Source: Echinometra lucunter (taxonomy: Eukaryota; Echinodermata; Echinoidea; Camarodonta; Echinometridae). From it: a stretch of DNA of 64,000 nt. The stretch covers positions 23,951,176-24,015,175 of the forward strand of contig CM057152.1 of the NCBI GenBank assembly GCA_029962745.1, written 5' to 3'. Position numbers and translations under genes: made by a program. This document shows, piece after piece, positions 23,401 to 37,800 of this stretch (positions within the stretch are counted from its first letter, which is position 1; each line of letters begins with the position of its first letter). The notes beneath the pieces are model-generated. The model was not told the origin of the DNA. It ran no database searches and saw only the letters and a list, made by a program, of their open reading frames with translations.

Positions 23401-24480
23401 AAATCAGCAAACAAAATAATGTATGAAGAAGTAGAATCAACAATCTGGTACTTATCTTCTACATGTTCTATGGATTATTTGTATGTTTTGACATACATGT
23501 GTCAAATAGGAGCGTAACACTTCACAATTCCTTGCTGAAACACCCTACAATCAGTCATAAAACAGGCAAAATCAGTCAAAATCACAAAGCTATGAGCAGT
23601 ACCGAATCAACATGAGAAGAACTAAAAAATATGTATATGATAACTAAAATGAAAAATTCAAAATGAAGATATCGACAACCTGAATTCCATCGGTGCTCTG
23701 ATTTATTTTCCTGCAATGATGCACACCTCACATCACGTTGGTATTACAAACAAAAATAACACATTCAAATTACAGAGAAATTAAATCAATTAAGAAACAA
23801 ATAATGGAAGAACCGAAAAGGAGAACCAAGGTTGGAAGAGGAATGTTCCGAATAAAAAGGATATAGTCAGGAAAAAAAGAGTCTTGGGCTGAATAGAAGT
23901 GATGAAAAAATAAATGAAAAGGAACTGAGGACTTGTGAACCGAGCCAACTTGTATAGATCGTGTAGGAAAATTAGTTTATAACTGCTCTAACTTCAAAAT
24001 TCTGCAATAATATCTTCTCTGTGACCACTTTAAAAAGTTGATTTACTAGTCCTACAAATTTGTGATACGTTTTATGCAAACTTATGCAGTGAAAAAGTCA
24101 CCAGAGGTCAAAAGGTTGCAAACTTTGACCTAAGTTTACCTATGATATCTAGCAAATACAGTTCTTTTTTTTACCCCCATGATCCTATAACACAATTTTT
24201 AAATTGGAAATGAATTGAAATGAACAGTTTCATAGCTGTAATTATGTTTTTGTTTAATATCAGCAGGCAAATGCTTGAAAATATGTGGAATTTAGCATTT
24301 GGTATGTAGAATGAAGGGATTTCATAAATAAAGGAAAAATAATATACAAGCTGGCATTTGTTTAGACATTGAAATCACGTGGTTCATTTCGTAATGATGA
24401 TATATAACAAACACCACTGTCCAAATATCAGTTGCGAACTCAGGTCATGAAGATTTCAGAGTAACATTTGCTATAAAATA
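23401..24480. other. Centre of the large palindrome
   Basis: This ~1.1-kb centre is mostly single-copy AT-rich DNA. A strongly diverged plus-oriented copy of the 385-bp unit can still be seen at about 23965-24290 (AACTGCTCTAACTT, GTTTTATGCAAACTTATG, GTCACCAGAGGTCAAAAGG). No gene is visible. Confidence 0.7.
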
Positions 24481-26560
24481 TTCCTTGAATTGCAAAGAGC
24501 AGGAGCAGTTACAAACTATCAATACCCCTAATTTTCTACAACCAGCTGTAGATGGCCTTAATCATGGGGGTATCGTCCATCAAGTTTTTTTTCACTGGCG
24601 ACATTACCTGTCTGGTATTGAATAAAAACATGATTGGACATATGTAACTTTCAATTTAAATCATATTTCAATAAAAAAAATCTGTTATAGAGTCTTTGCG
24701 ATTATAAAGAAAATCCATGCATTTGCTCTATATTAGATGAAAAGATAAAAATTTGTGACCTTTTGACCCCTGGTGACCTTTTCACCATAAAAAAAATGCA
24801 TAAAACGCAGCACAAACTTGTAGAACTCAATAAGGCCAACATTTTAAGGGGTCATATGATATATATTTCTGAATAATTGCAAAGTTATAGCAGTCACAAA
24901 CTATCGATACCCCTAATTTTCTACAACCAGCTGTAAAAGTGGGCGTGGTCATGGGGGATCTTACATCCCAGTTTTTTCACTGGCATCATTAACTTTCTGG
25001 TATTAAATAAGAACATGATTGGACATGTGTAACTTTCAATTTTAATCATATTTCAATGAAGAAAAAAATCTGTTATAGAGTCTTTGTGATTATAAACAGA
25101 ATCCATGCATTTGCTCTATATTAGATGTAAAGATCAAAATTTGTGACCTTTTGACCTCTGGTGACCTTTTCACCATAAAAATTTGCATAAAACGCAGCAC
25201 AAACTTGTAGAGCTTAATTATGCCAACAATTTAAGGGGTCATATGATATATATTTCTGAATAATTGCAAAGTTAGAGCAGTTACAAACTATCCATACCCC
25301 TAAATTTCTACAACCAGCTGTAATAGTGGGCGTGGTCATGGGGGGATCTTCCATCCCAGTTTTTTCACTGGCAACATTAACTTTCTGGTATTAAATAAGA
25401 ACATGATTGGACATGTGTAACTTTCAATTTTAATCATATTTCATTGAAGAAAAAAATCTGTTATAGAGTCTTTGTGATTATAAACACAATCCATGCATTT
25501 GCTCTATATTAGATGTAAAGATCAAAATTTGTGACCTTTGACCTCTGGTGACCTTTTCACCATAAAATATTTGCATAAAACGCAGCACAAACTTGTAGAG
25601 CTCAATTATGCCAACAATTTAAGAGGTCGTATGATATATATTACTGAATAATTGCAAAGTTAGAGCAGTTACAAACTATCCATACCCCTAAATTTCTACA
25701 ACCAGCTGTAATAGTGGGCGTGGTCATGGGGGGATCTTACATCCCAGTTTTTTCACTGGCAACATTAACTTTCTTGTATTAAATAAGAACATGATTGGAC
25801 ATGTGTAACTTTCAATTTTAATCATATTTCAATGAAAAAAAAAACCTGTTATAGAGTCTTTGTGATTATAAACAGAATCCATGCATTTGCTCTATATTAG
25901 ATGTAAAGATCAAAATTTGTGACCTTTTGACCTCTGGTGACCTTTTCACCATAAAAATTTGCATATAACGCAGCACAAACTTGTAGAGTTCAATTATGCC
26001 AACAATTTAAGGAGTCATATGATATATATTTCTGAATAATTGCAAAGTTAGAGCAGTTACAAACTATCTATACCCCTAATTTTCTACAACCAGCTGTAAA
26101 AGTGGGCGTGGTCATGAGGGTATCTTCCATCCCAGCTTTTTCACTGGCGACATTAACTTTCTGGTATTAAATAAGAACATGATTGGACATATGTAACTTT
26201 CAATTTTAATCAAATTTCAATGAAAAAATCTGTCATAGGGTCTTTGTGATAAAAAAAATCCCCGCATTTGCATTATTTTAGAAATATAAAGGTCAAAATT
26301 TGTGACCTTTTGACCTCTTGTGACCTTTTCACCATAAAAATTTGCATAAAACGCAGCACAAACTTGTAGAACTCAATTAGGCCGACATTCTAAGGGGTCA
26401 TACAACATATATATGTGAAGAATTGCAAAGTTAGGGCAGTTACAAACTGTCAATACCCCCAATTTTCTACAATCAGCTGTAAAAGTGGGCGTGGTCAAAA
26501 AGTCCATGGGGGGTATCTTCCATCCCAGTTTTTTTGCTGGCAACATCAATTTTCTGAATT
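24481..26560 (-). repeat. 385-bp satellite array, minus orientation
   Basis: The reverse-complement anchor (GGACATGTGTAACTTTCAAT) recurs at about 24634, 25020, 25400, 25797 and 26183, giving five inverted copies at about 380-397 bp spacing. GTGACCTTTTGACCTCTGG, the inverted triple half-site, recurs in each; one copy (25529-25550) has lost a base in the spacer. The array ends near 26560 in unique sequence (TTAGACCCAGGGCTACATG...) before the minus-oriented 1.1-kb array. Confidence 0.93.
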
Positions 26561-28065
26561 GTTAGACCCAGGGCTACATGAAAATAACCATTTCCGTAAG
26601 TCACACCGGGGGTGCACTATGACCCCCACTAGCCCATGGCCTAATTGTCTTCCATTGGCAAGATCACACCAGATGGCTTCAACATTAACAATTAATCATT
26701 TTAACCAATCCCAATTTCCCATTGTTAGTCAAATTTCATCCAATAATGGTTAAAAGAATAAGGATGTTGCTCGAAATATTCAGTGGGGAATAAAATTCTA
26801 GTCAATTACTATAATACATGTATATCAAAAGAATTCAGGGAATTTCTAAAGCAAATCAAATAATCAAGATTTCATTAAAATTGCTACTTAATGGCTGCAA
26901 ATGTAGATCATGTTTGGGAGAAAAGAGATAAATACATATATCATAGTAGATTCAAAACACTTCATTCTCTCTCCTTTTTTTCCCCAACGAGAGAGCTACC
27001 GTTGAGGTACTTCAGTGACTGTTAGATTTTTCCAAAGAAATATACAAATTATCCAAATATTACATCTCAGATGAATTTCTGTATTTTATTTAGGACGTCA
27101 AATGAGTATGAATTCACTTAGATAAAAATAAACTAAGACAAATTTTCTAACATTAACAAGAGTATGCTGAGGAAGGCTTCAAAATTTGCAAGGACTAAAA
27201 GCAAACACTTCCTTCTTGGCCACTGAAAGACTCATCTAATCAAACAATTGATTTATGAATTGACTGTATGTGTAGTTCGAATTATTCAATAGAGAATATT
27301 TTATTCAAACACTACATCTAAGAAAGAATGAAAGGAACTTTTAAATCATGTCAGATAATCCGGATTTCGGTGAAATTGCTATTAGAGAATCATGAATGGT
27401 GACTATGAATAGCTAAAAAGAGATTGAAGACAAAATATTCAAATGGATAAAATTCTTTTTCTTTTTCCTTTCTCTTTTCACATAGATAAGGCTTCAGCTA
27501 AGGCACTTTTTTTCTATTTCCAAGATTTCACTACAGCCTACTTTTTCCTTTGAGGTATAAGAGAACTTTCTTGCCATACACCAAGCTAACAAAGCTAAGT
27601 AATGAAACAGATGAAACATGAATGACTGTTTTTATCTTTTTCATTTTTCAGCCATATAAAAAAATCTTATCCAAATATCAAACCTGTGAAGAAGGTGTTT
27701 ATTTCATCCAGCAGGTAAAATAAAGCATGATTTCACTCAGATAAAAAATAATGATTAGATAAATTTTCTTCCACTGGCAAGATCACACCAGATGGCTTCA
27801 ACATTACCAATTAATCATTTTAAACAAATCCCAATTTCCCACTGTTAGTCAAATTTCATCCAATAATTGTTAAAAGAATGAGGACGTTGCTCGAAATATT
27901 CAGTGAGGAACAAAATTCTAATCAATTACTATAATACATGTATATCAAAAGAATTTAGGGAATTTCTAAAGCAAATCAAATAATCAAGATTTCATTAAAA
28001 CTGCTACTTACTTGCTGCGAATGTAGATCATGTTTGGGAGAAAAGAGATAAATACAGATATCATA

Positions 28066-28341
28066 GTAGATTCAAAACACTCCATTCTCTCTTCTTTTTT
28101 CCCCACTGATAAAGCTACTATTGAGGTTCTTCAGTGACTGTTAGATTTTTCTAAAAAGATATCAAATCTTATCCAAATATTACATCTCAGGTGAATTTCT
28201 GTAGTAGATTCAAAACACTCCATTCTCTCTTCTTTTTTCCCCACTGGTAAAGCTACCATTGAGGTTCTTCAGTGGCTGTTAGATTTTTCTAAAAAGATAT
28301 CAATTCTTATCCAAATACTACATCTCAGGTGAATTTCTGTA
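28066..28341 (-). repeat. 138-bp tandem duplication inside a repeat unit
   Basis: A block beginning GTAGATTCAAAACACTCC is repeated at 28204 with a few substitutions. The same duplication is present at 31551 and 31689. The two duplicated units lie 3485 bp apart, three units, so a multi-unit block was copied after the duplication formed. Confidence 0.9.
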
Positions 28342-31300
28342 TTTCATTTAGGACGTCAAATCAGCATGAATTCACTTAGATAAAAATAAACTACTAACAC
28401 AAATTTTCTAGCATTTACAAGAGTATCCTAGGGATGGCTTCAACATTTACAAGGACTTAACGCAAACACTTCATTCTTGGCCATTAAAAGACTCATTTGA
28501 TCAAACACTTGATATATGAATTGATTGTATCTGTAGTTCAAATTATTCAATGGGGAATATTTCATTCAAACACTACATCTAGGAAAGAATGAAGGGAACT
28601 TTTAAATCATGTCAAGTAATCCAGATTTCAGTGAAACTGCTATTAAAGAATCGTAAATGGGGACTATGAACAGCTAAAAAGAGATTGATGACAAAATATT
28701 CAAATGGATAAAATTCTTTTTTTTTCTCCTTCTTTTCACTTAGAAAAGGCTTCAGCTAAGGCAGCTTTTTCCTATTTCCAAGACTTCACTACAGCCTACT
28801 TTTCCTATGATGGAGAAAAGAACTTTCATGCCATACACCAAGCTAACAAAGCTAAGTTATGAAACAGATGAAACATGAATGACTGTTTTTATCTTTTTCA
28901 TTTTTCAGCCATATAAAAAATCTTATCCAAATATCAAACCTGGGAAGGTGTGTATTTCATCCAGCAGGTAAAATAAAGCATGATTTCACTCAGATAAAAA
29001 TAGATGATTAGATAAATTTTCTTCTATTGGCAAGATCACACCAGATGGCTTCAACATTAACAATTAATCATTTCAAACAAATCTCAATTTCCCATTGTTA
29101 GTCAAATTTCATCCAGTAATGGTTAAAAAAATAAGGATGTTGCTCGAAATATTCAGTGGGGAACAAAATTCTAGTCAATTACTATAATACATGTATATCA
29201 AAAGAATTCAGGGAATTTCTAAAGCAAATCAAATAATCAAGATTTCATTAAAATTGCTACTTAATGGCTGCAAATGTAGATCATGTTTGGGAGAAAAGAG
29301 ATAAATACATATATCATAGTAGATTCAAAACACTTCATTCTCTCTCCTTTTTTCCCCAACGAGAGAGCTACCGTTGAGGTACTTCAGTGACTGTTAGATT
29401 TTTCCAAAGAAATATACAAATTATCCAAATATTACATCTCAGATGAATTTCTGTATTTTATTTAGGACGTCAAATGAGTATGAATTCACTTATATAAAAA
29501 TAAACTAAGACAAATTTTCTAACATTAACAAGAGTATGCTGAGGAAGGCTTCAAAATTTGCAAGGACTAAAAGCAAACACTTCCTTCTTGGCCACTGAAA
29601 GACTCATCTAATCAAACAATTGATTTATGAATTGACTGTATGTGTAGTTCGAATTATTCAATAGAGAATATTTTATTCAAACACTACATCTAAGAAAGAA
29701 TGAAAGGAACTTTTAAATCATGTCAGATAATCCGGATTTCGGTGAAATTGCTATTAGAGAATCATGAATGGTGACTATGAATAGCTAAAAAGAGATTGAA
29801 GACAAAATATTCAAATGGATAAAATTCTTTTTCTTTTTTCTTTCTCTTTTCACATAGATAAGGCTTCAGCTAAGGCACTTTTTTTCTATTTCCAAGATTT
29901 CACTACAGCCTACTTTTTCCTTTGAGGTATAAGAGAACTTTCTTGCCATACACCAAGCTAACAAAGCTAAGTAATGAAACAGATGAAACATGAATGACTG
30001 TTTTTATCTTTTTAATTTTTCAGCCATCTAAAAAATCTTATCCAAATATCAAACCTGTGAAGAAGGTGTTTATTTCATCCAGCAGGTAAAATAAAGCATG
30101 ATTGCACTCAGATAAAAAATAATGATTAGATAAATTTTCTTCCACTGGCAAGATCACACCAGATGGCTTCAACATTAACAATTAATCATTTTAAACAAAT
30201 CCCAATTTCCCATTGTTAGTCAAATTTCATCCAATAATTGTTAAAAGAATGAGGACATTGCTCGAAATATTCAGTGAGGAACAAAATTCTAGTCGATTAC
30301 TATAATACATGTATATCAAAAGAATTTAGGGAATTTCTAAAACAAATCAAATAATCAAGATTTCATTAAAACTGCTACTTACTCGCTGCGAATGAAGATC
30401 ATGTTTGGGAGAAAAGAGATAAATACAGATATCATAGTAGATTCAAAACACGTCATTCTCTCTCCTTTTTTCCCCACCGAGAGAGCTACCATTGAGGTAC
30501 TTCAGTGACTGTTAGATTTTTCTAAAAAGATATTAAATCTTATCCAAATATTACATCTCAGATGAATTTCTGTATTTCATTGAGCATGTCAAATCAGTAT
30601 GAATTCACTTAGATAAAAATAAACTACTAAGACAAATTTTCTAGCATTAACAAGAGTATGCTGAGGAAGGCTTCAAAATTTGCAAGGACTAAAAGGAAAC
30701 ACTTCATTCTTGGCCATTAAAAGACTCATCTGATCAAACACTTGATATATGAATTGATTGTATTTGTAGTTCAAATTATTCGATGGGGAATATTTCATTC
30801 AAACAATACATCTAAAAAAGAATGAAGGGAACTTTTAAATCATGTCAAGTAATCCAGATTTCAGTGAAACTGCTATTAGAGAGTCGTGAATGGTGACTTT
30901 GAACAGCTAAAAAGAGATTGATGACAAAATATTCAAATGGATAAAATTCTTTTTTTTTTCCTTCTTTTCACTTAGATAAGGCTTCAGCTAAGGCAGTTTT
31001 TTCCTATTTCCAAGACTTTCACTACAGCCTACTTTTCCTATGATGCAGAAGAGAACTTTCTTGCCATACAGCAAGCTATCAAAGCTAAGTTATGAAACAG
31101 ATGAACATGAATGACTGTTTTTATCTTTTTAATTTTTCAACCATATCAAAAATCTTATCCAAATATCAAACCTGGAAACAAGGTGTGTATTTCATCCAGC
31201 AGGTAAAATAAAGCATGATTTCACTCCGATAAAAATAAATTATTAGATAAATTTTCTTCCACTGGCAAGATCACACCAGATGGCTTCAACATTAACAATT

Positions 31301-31550
31301 AATCATTTTAAACAAATCCTAATTTCCCATTGTTAGTCAGATTTCATCCAGTAGTTGTTTAAAGAATGAGGACGTTGCTCGAAATATTCAGTGAGGAACA
31401 AAATTCTAGTCAATTACTATACATGTATATCAAAAGAATTTAGGGAATTTCTAAAGCAAATCAAATAATCAAGATTTCATTAAAACTGCTACTTACTTGC
31501 TGCGAATGTAGATCATGTTTGGGAGAAAAGAGATAAATACAGATATCATA

Positions 31551-31826
31551 GTAGATTCAAAACACTCCATTCTCTCTTCTTTTTTCCCCACTGATAAAGC
31601 TACTATTGAGGTTCTTCAGTGACTGTTAGATTTTTCTAAAAAGATATCAAATCTTATCCAAATATTACATCTCAGGTGAATTTCTGTAGTAGATTCAAAA
31701 CACTCCATTCTCTCTTCTTTTTTCCCCACTGGTAAAGCTACCATTGAGGTTCTTCAGTGGCTGTTAGATTTTTCTAAAAAGATATCAATTCTTATCCAAA
31801 TACTACATCTCAGGTGAATTTCTGTA
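31551..31826 (-). repeat. 138-bp tandem duplication, second occurrence
   Basis: The same internal duplication as at 28066-28341, with matching breakpoints and matching substitutions (GATAAAG in the first half, GGTAAAG in the second). It is a shared derived mark linking units 2 and 5 of the minus array. Confidence 0.9.
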
Positions 31827-34800
31827 TTTCATTTAGGACGTCAAATCAGCATGAATCACTTAGATAAAAATAAACTACTAACACAAATTTCTAGCATTTA
31901 CAAGAGTATCCTAGGGATGGCTTCAACATTTACAAGGACTTAACGCAAACACTTCATTCTTGGCCATTAAAAGACTCATTTGATCAAACACTTGATATAT
32001 GAATTGATTGTATCTGTAGTTCAAATTATTCAATGGGGAATATTTCATTCAAACACTACATCTAGGAAAGAATGAAGGGAACTTTTAAATCATGTCAAGT
32101 AATCCAGATTTCAGTGAAACTGCTATTAAAGAATCGTAAATGGGGACTATGAACAGCTAAAAAGAGATTGATGACAAAATATTCAAATGGATAAAATTCT
32201 TTTTTTTTCCTTCTTTTCACTTAGAAAAGGCTTCAGCTAAGGCACTTTTTTCTATTTCCAAGATTTCACTACAGCCTACTTTTTCCTTTGATGTATAAGA
32301 GAACTTTTTTGCCATACACCAAGCTAACAAAGCTAAGTAATGAAACAGATGAAACATGAATGACTGTTTTTATCTTTTTCATTTTTCAGCCATATAAAAA
32401 ATCTTATCCAAATATCTAAACCTGGGAAGGTGTGTATTTCATCCAGCAGATAAAATAAAGCATGATTTCACTCAGATAAAAATAAATGATTAGATAAATT
32501 TTCTTCCATTGGCAAGATCACACCAGATGGCTTCAACATTAACAATTAATCATTTTAAACAAATTCCAATTTCCCATTGTTAGTCAATTTCATCCAATAA
32601 TTGTTAAAAGAATGAGGACGTTGCTCGAAATATTCAGTGAGGAACAAAATTCTAGTCAATTACTATACACATGTATATCAAAAGAATTTAGGGAATTTCT
32701 AAAGCAAATCAAATAATCAAGATTTCATTAAAACTGCTACTTACTCGCTGCGAATGTAGATCATGTTTGGGAGAAAAGAGATAAATACAGATATCATAGT
32801 AGATTCAAAACACTTCATTCTCTCTCCTTTTTTCCCCACCGAGAGAGCTACCGTTGAGGTACTTCAGTGACTGTTAGATTTTTCCAAAGAGATATACATC
32901 TTATCCAAATATTACATCTCAGATGAATTTCTGTATTTCATTTAGGACGTCAAATCAGCATGAATTCACTTAGATAAAAATAAACTAAGACAAATTTTCT
33001 AGCATTAACAAGGGTATGCTGAGGAAGGCTTCGAAATTTGCAAGGACTAAAAGCAAACACTTCCTTCTTGGCCACTGAAAGACTCATCTAATCAAACAAT
33101 TGATATATGAACTGACTGTATGTGTAGTTCAAATTATTCAATAGAGAATATTTTATTCAAACACTACATCTAAGAAAGAATGAAGGGAACTTTTAAATCA
33201 TGTCAAGTAATCCAGATTTCAGTGAAACTGCTATTAGAGAATCGTGAATGGTGACTATGAACAGCTAAAAAGAGATTGATGACAAAATATTCAAATGGAT
33301 AAAATTCTTTCTCTTTTTTCCTTCCTCTTTTCACTTAGATAAGGCTTCAGCTAAGGCAGTTTTTTGCTATTTCTAAGATTTCACTACAGCCTACTTTTCC
33401 TATGACGGAGAAGAGAACTTTCATGCCATACACCAAGCTAACAAAGCTAAGTTATGAAACAGATGATACATGAATGACTGTTTTTATCTTTTTAATTTTT
33501 CAGCCATATAAAAAATCTTATCCAAATATCAAACCTGTGAAGAAGGTGTGTATTTCATCCAGCAGGTAAAATAAAGCATGATTTCACTCAGATAAAAATA
33601 ATGATTAGATAAATTTTCTTCCACTGGCAAGATCACACCAGATGGCTTCAACATTAACAATTAATCATTTTAAACAAATCCCAATTTCCCATTGTTAGTC
33701 AAATTTCATCCAATAATTGTTAAAAGAATGAGGACGTTGCTCGAAATATTCAGTGAGGAACAAAATTCTAGTCAATTACTATAATACATGTATATCAAAA
33801 GAATTTAGGGAATTTCTAAAGCAAATCAAATAATCAAGATTTCATTAAAACTGCTACTTACTCGCTGCGAATGTAGATCATGTTTGGGAGAAAAGAGATA
33901 AATACAGATATCATAGTAGATTCAAAACACTTCATTCTCTCTCCTTTTTCCCCACTGAGAAGCTACCATTGAGGTACTTCAGTGACTGTTAGATTTTTCT
34001 AAAGAGATATCAAATCTTATCCAAATATTACATCTCAGATGAATTTCTGTATTTCATTTAGGACTGTCAAATCAGTATGAATTCACTTAGATAAAAATAA
34101 ACTACTAAGACAAATTTTCTAGCATTAACAAGAGTATGCTGAGGAAGGCTTCAAAATTTGCAAGGACTAAAAGCAAACACTTCATTCTTGGCCATTAAAG
34201 ACTCATCTGATCAAACACTTGATATATGAATTGATTGTATCTGTAGTTCAAATTATTCGATAGGGGAATATTTATTCAAACACTACATCTAAAAAGAATG
34301 AAGGGAACTTTTAAATCATGTCAAGTAATCCAGATTTCAGTGAAACTGCTATTAGAGAATCGTGAATGGTGACTATGAACAGCTAAAAAGAGATTGATGA
34401 CAAAATATTCAAATGGATAAAATTCTTTTTTTTTTCCTTCCTCTTTTCACTTAGATAAGGCTTCAGCTAAGGCAGTTTTTTTCTATTTCCAAGATTTCAC
34501 TACAGCCTACTTTTTCCTATGATGCAGAAGAGAACTTTCTTGCCATACACCAAGCTAACAAAGCTAAGTTATGAAACAGATGATACATGAATGACTGTTT
34601 TTATCTTTTTAATTTTTCAGCCATATAAAAAATCTTATCCAAATATCAAACCTGGGAAGGTGTGTATTTCATCCAGCAGGTAAAATAAAGCATGATTTCA
34701 CTCCGATAAAAATAAATGATTAGATAAATTTTCTTCCATTGGCAAGATCACACCAGATGGCTTCAACATTAACAATTAATCATTTTAAACAAATTCCAAT

Positions 34801-37800
34801 TTCCCACTGTTAGTCAAATTTCATCCAATAATTGTTAAAAGAATGAGGACGTTGCTCGAAATATTCAGTGAGGAACAAAATTCTAGTCAATTACTATAAC
34901 ACATGTATATCAAAAGAATTTAGGGAATTTCTAAAGCAAATCAAATAATCAAGATTTCATTAAAACTGCTACTTACTCGCTGCGAATGTAGATCATGTTT
35001 GGGAGAAAAGAGATAAATACAGATATCATAGTAGATTCAAAACACTTCATTCTCTCTCCTTTTTTCCCCGAGAGAGCTACCGTTGAGGTACTTCAGTGAT
35101 TGTTAGATTTTTCCAAAGAGATATCAAATCTTATCCAAATATTACATCTCAGATGAATTTCTGTATTTCATTTAGGACGTCAAATCAGCATGAATTCAAT
35201 TAGATAAAAATAAACTACTAAGACAAATTTTCTAGCATTAACAAGAGTATGCTGAGGAAGGCTTCAAAATTTGCAAGGACTAAAAGCAAACACTTCCTTC
35301 TTGGCCACTGAAAGACTCATCTAATCAAACAATTGATATATGAACTGACTGTATGTGTAGTTCAAATTATTCAATAGAGAATATTTTATTCAAACACTAC
35401 ATCTAAGAAAGAATGAAGGGAACTTTTAAATCATGTCAAGTAATCCAGATTTCAGTGAAACTGCTATTAGAGAATCGTGAATGGTGACTATGAACAGCTA
35501 AAAAGAGATTGATGACAAAATATTCAAATGGATAAAATTCTTTCTCTTTTTTCCTTCCTCTTTTCACTTAGATAAGGCTTCAGCTAAGGCAGTTTTTTGC
35601 TATTTCTAAGATTTCACTACAGCCTACTTTTCCTATGACGGAGAAGAGAACTTTCATGCCATACACCAAGCTAACAAAGCTAAGTTATGAAACAGATGAT
35701 ACATGAATGACTGTTTTTATCTTTTTAATTTTTCAGCCATATAAAAAATCTTATCCAAATATCAAACCTGGGAAAGGTGTGTATTTCATCCAGCAGGTAA
35801 AATAAAGCATGATTTCACTCAGATAAAAATAGATGATTAGATAAATTTTCTTCCACTGGCAAGATCACACCAGATGGCTTCAACATTAACAATTAATCAT
35901 TTTAAACAAATCCCAATTTCCCATTGTTAGTCAAATTTCATCCAATAATTGTTAAAAGAATGAGGACATTGCTCGAAATATTCAGTGAGGAACAAAATTC
36001 TAGTCAATTACTATAATACATGTATATCAAAAGAATTTAGGGAATTTCTAAAGCAAATCAAATAATCAAGATTTCATTAAAACTGCTACTTACTCGCTGC
36101 GAATGAAGATCATGTTTGGGAGAAAAGAGATAAATACAGATATCATAGTAGATTCAAAACACTTCATTCTCTCTCTTTTTTCCCCACTGATAAGCTACCT
36201 ATTGAGGTACTTCAGTGACTGTTAGATTTTTCTAAAAGATATCAAATCTTATCCAAATATTACATCTCAGATGAATTTCTGTATTTCATTGAGCATGTCA
36301 AATCAGTATGAATTCACTTAGATAAAAATAAACTACTAAGACAAATTTTCTAGCATTAACAAGAGTATGCTGAGGAAGGCTTCAAAATTTGCAAGGACTA
36401 AAAGCAAACACTTCCTTCTTGGCCACTGAAAGACTCATCTAATCAAACAATTGATATATGAATTGACTGTATGTGTAGTTCAAATTATTCAGATGAGGAA
36501 TATTTTATTCAAACACTACATCTAAGAAAGAATGAAGGGAACTTTTAAATCATGTCAAGTAATCCAGATTTCAGTGAAACTGCTATTAGAGAATCGTGAA
36601 TGGTGACTATTAACAGCTAAAAAGAGATTGATGACAAAATATTCAAATGGATAAAATTCTTTCTCTTTTTTTCCTTCCTCTTTTCACTTAGATAAGGCTT
36701 CAGCTAAGGCAGTTTTTTCCTATTTCTAAGATTTCACTACAGCCTACTTTTCCTATGATGGAGAAGAGAACTTTCATGCCATACACCAAGCTAACAAAGC
36801 TAAGTTATGAAACAGATGATACATGAATGACTGTTTTTATCTTTTTAATTTTTCAGCGACATAAAACATCTTATCCAAATATCAAACCTGGGAAGGTGTG
36901 TATTTCATCCAGCAGGTAAAACAAAGCATGATTTCACTCAGATAAAAATAAATGATTAGAAAAATTTTCTTCCATTGGCAAGATCACACCAGATGGCTTC
37001 AACATTAACAATTGATAATTCTAAACAACTCCCTATTTCCCATTGTTAGTCCCATTTCATCCAATAATTGATTTAAAAAATGAGGACGTTGCTCGAAATA
37101 ATCAGTGAGGAACAAAATTCTAGTCAATTACTATACATATATATCAAAATAATTTTAGGAATTTTTAAAGCAAATCAAATAATCAAGATTTCAGTAAAAC
37201 TGCTACTTACTTCCTGCCAAGGTACATCATTTTTGGGAGAAGAGATAAGGAGAAATATCATCGTAGATTAAAAACACTTTATTCTCTCTCCTTTTTCCCC
37301 ACTGATAAAGCTTCCATTGAGGTACTTCAGTGACTGTCAGATTTTTCCAAAGAGACATCAAATCTTATCCAAATAGTACATCTCAGATGAATTTGTGTAT
37401 TTCATTAAGGACGTCAAATGAGAACGAATTCGCTTAGATAAAAATATACTACTGAGGCAAACTTTCTAGCAGTTACATGAGTATCCTAGGGATTGCTTCA
37501 ACATTTACAAGGACTAAAAGCAAACACTTCTTTCTTGGCCATTAAAAGACCCATCTGATCAAACAATTGACATATGAATTGAATGTATCTGTAGTTCAAT
37601 TCATTCAATAGAGAATATTTTATTCAAACACTACATCTAAAAAAGAATGAAGGGAACTTTTAAATCATGTTTAAGTAATCCAGATTTCAGTGAAACTGCT
37701 ATTAAAGAATCGTAAATGGGGACTATGAACAGCTAAAAAGAGATTGATGACAAAATATTCAAATGGATAAAATTCTTTTTTTTTTCCTTCTTTTCACTTA

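Noticed and set aside
19893..26560. CRISPR array interpretation of the 385-bp repeats
   Set aside because: The unit is a continuous 385-bp satellite without short repeats and unique spacers, and the context is eukaryotic.
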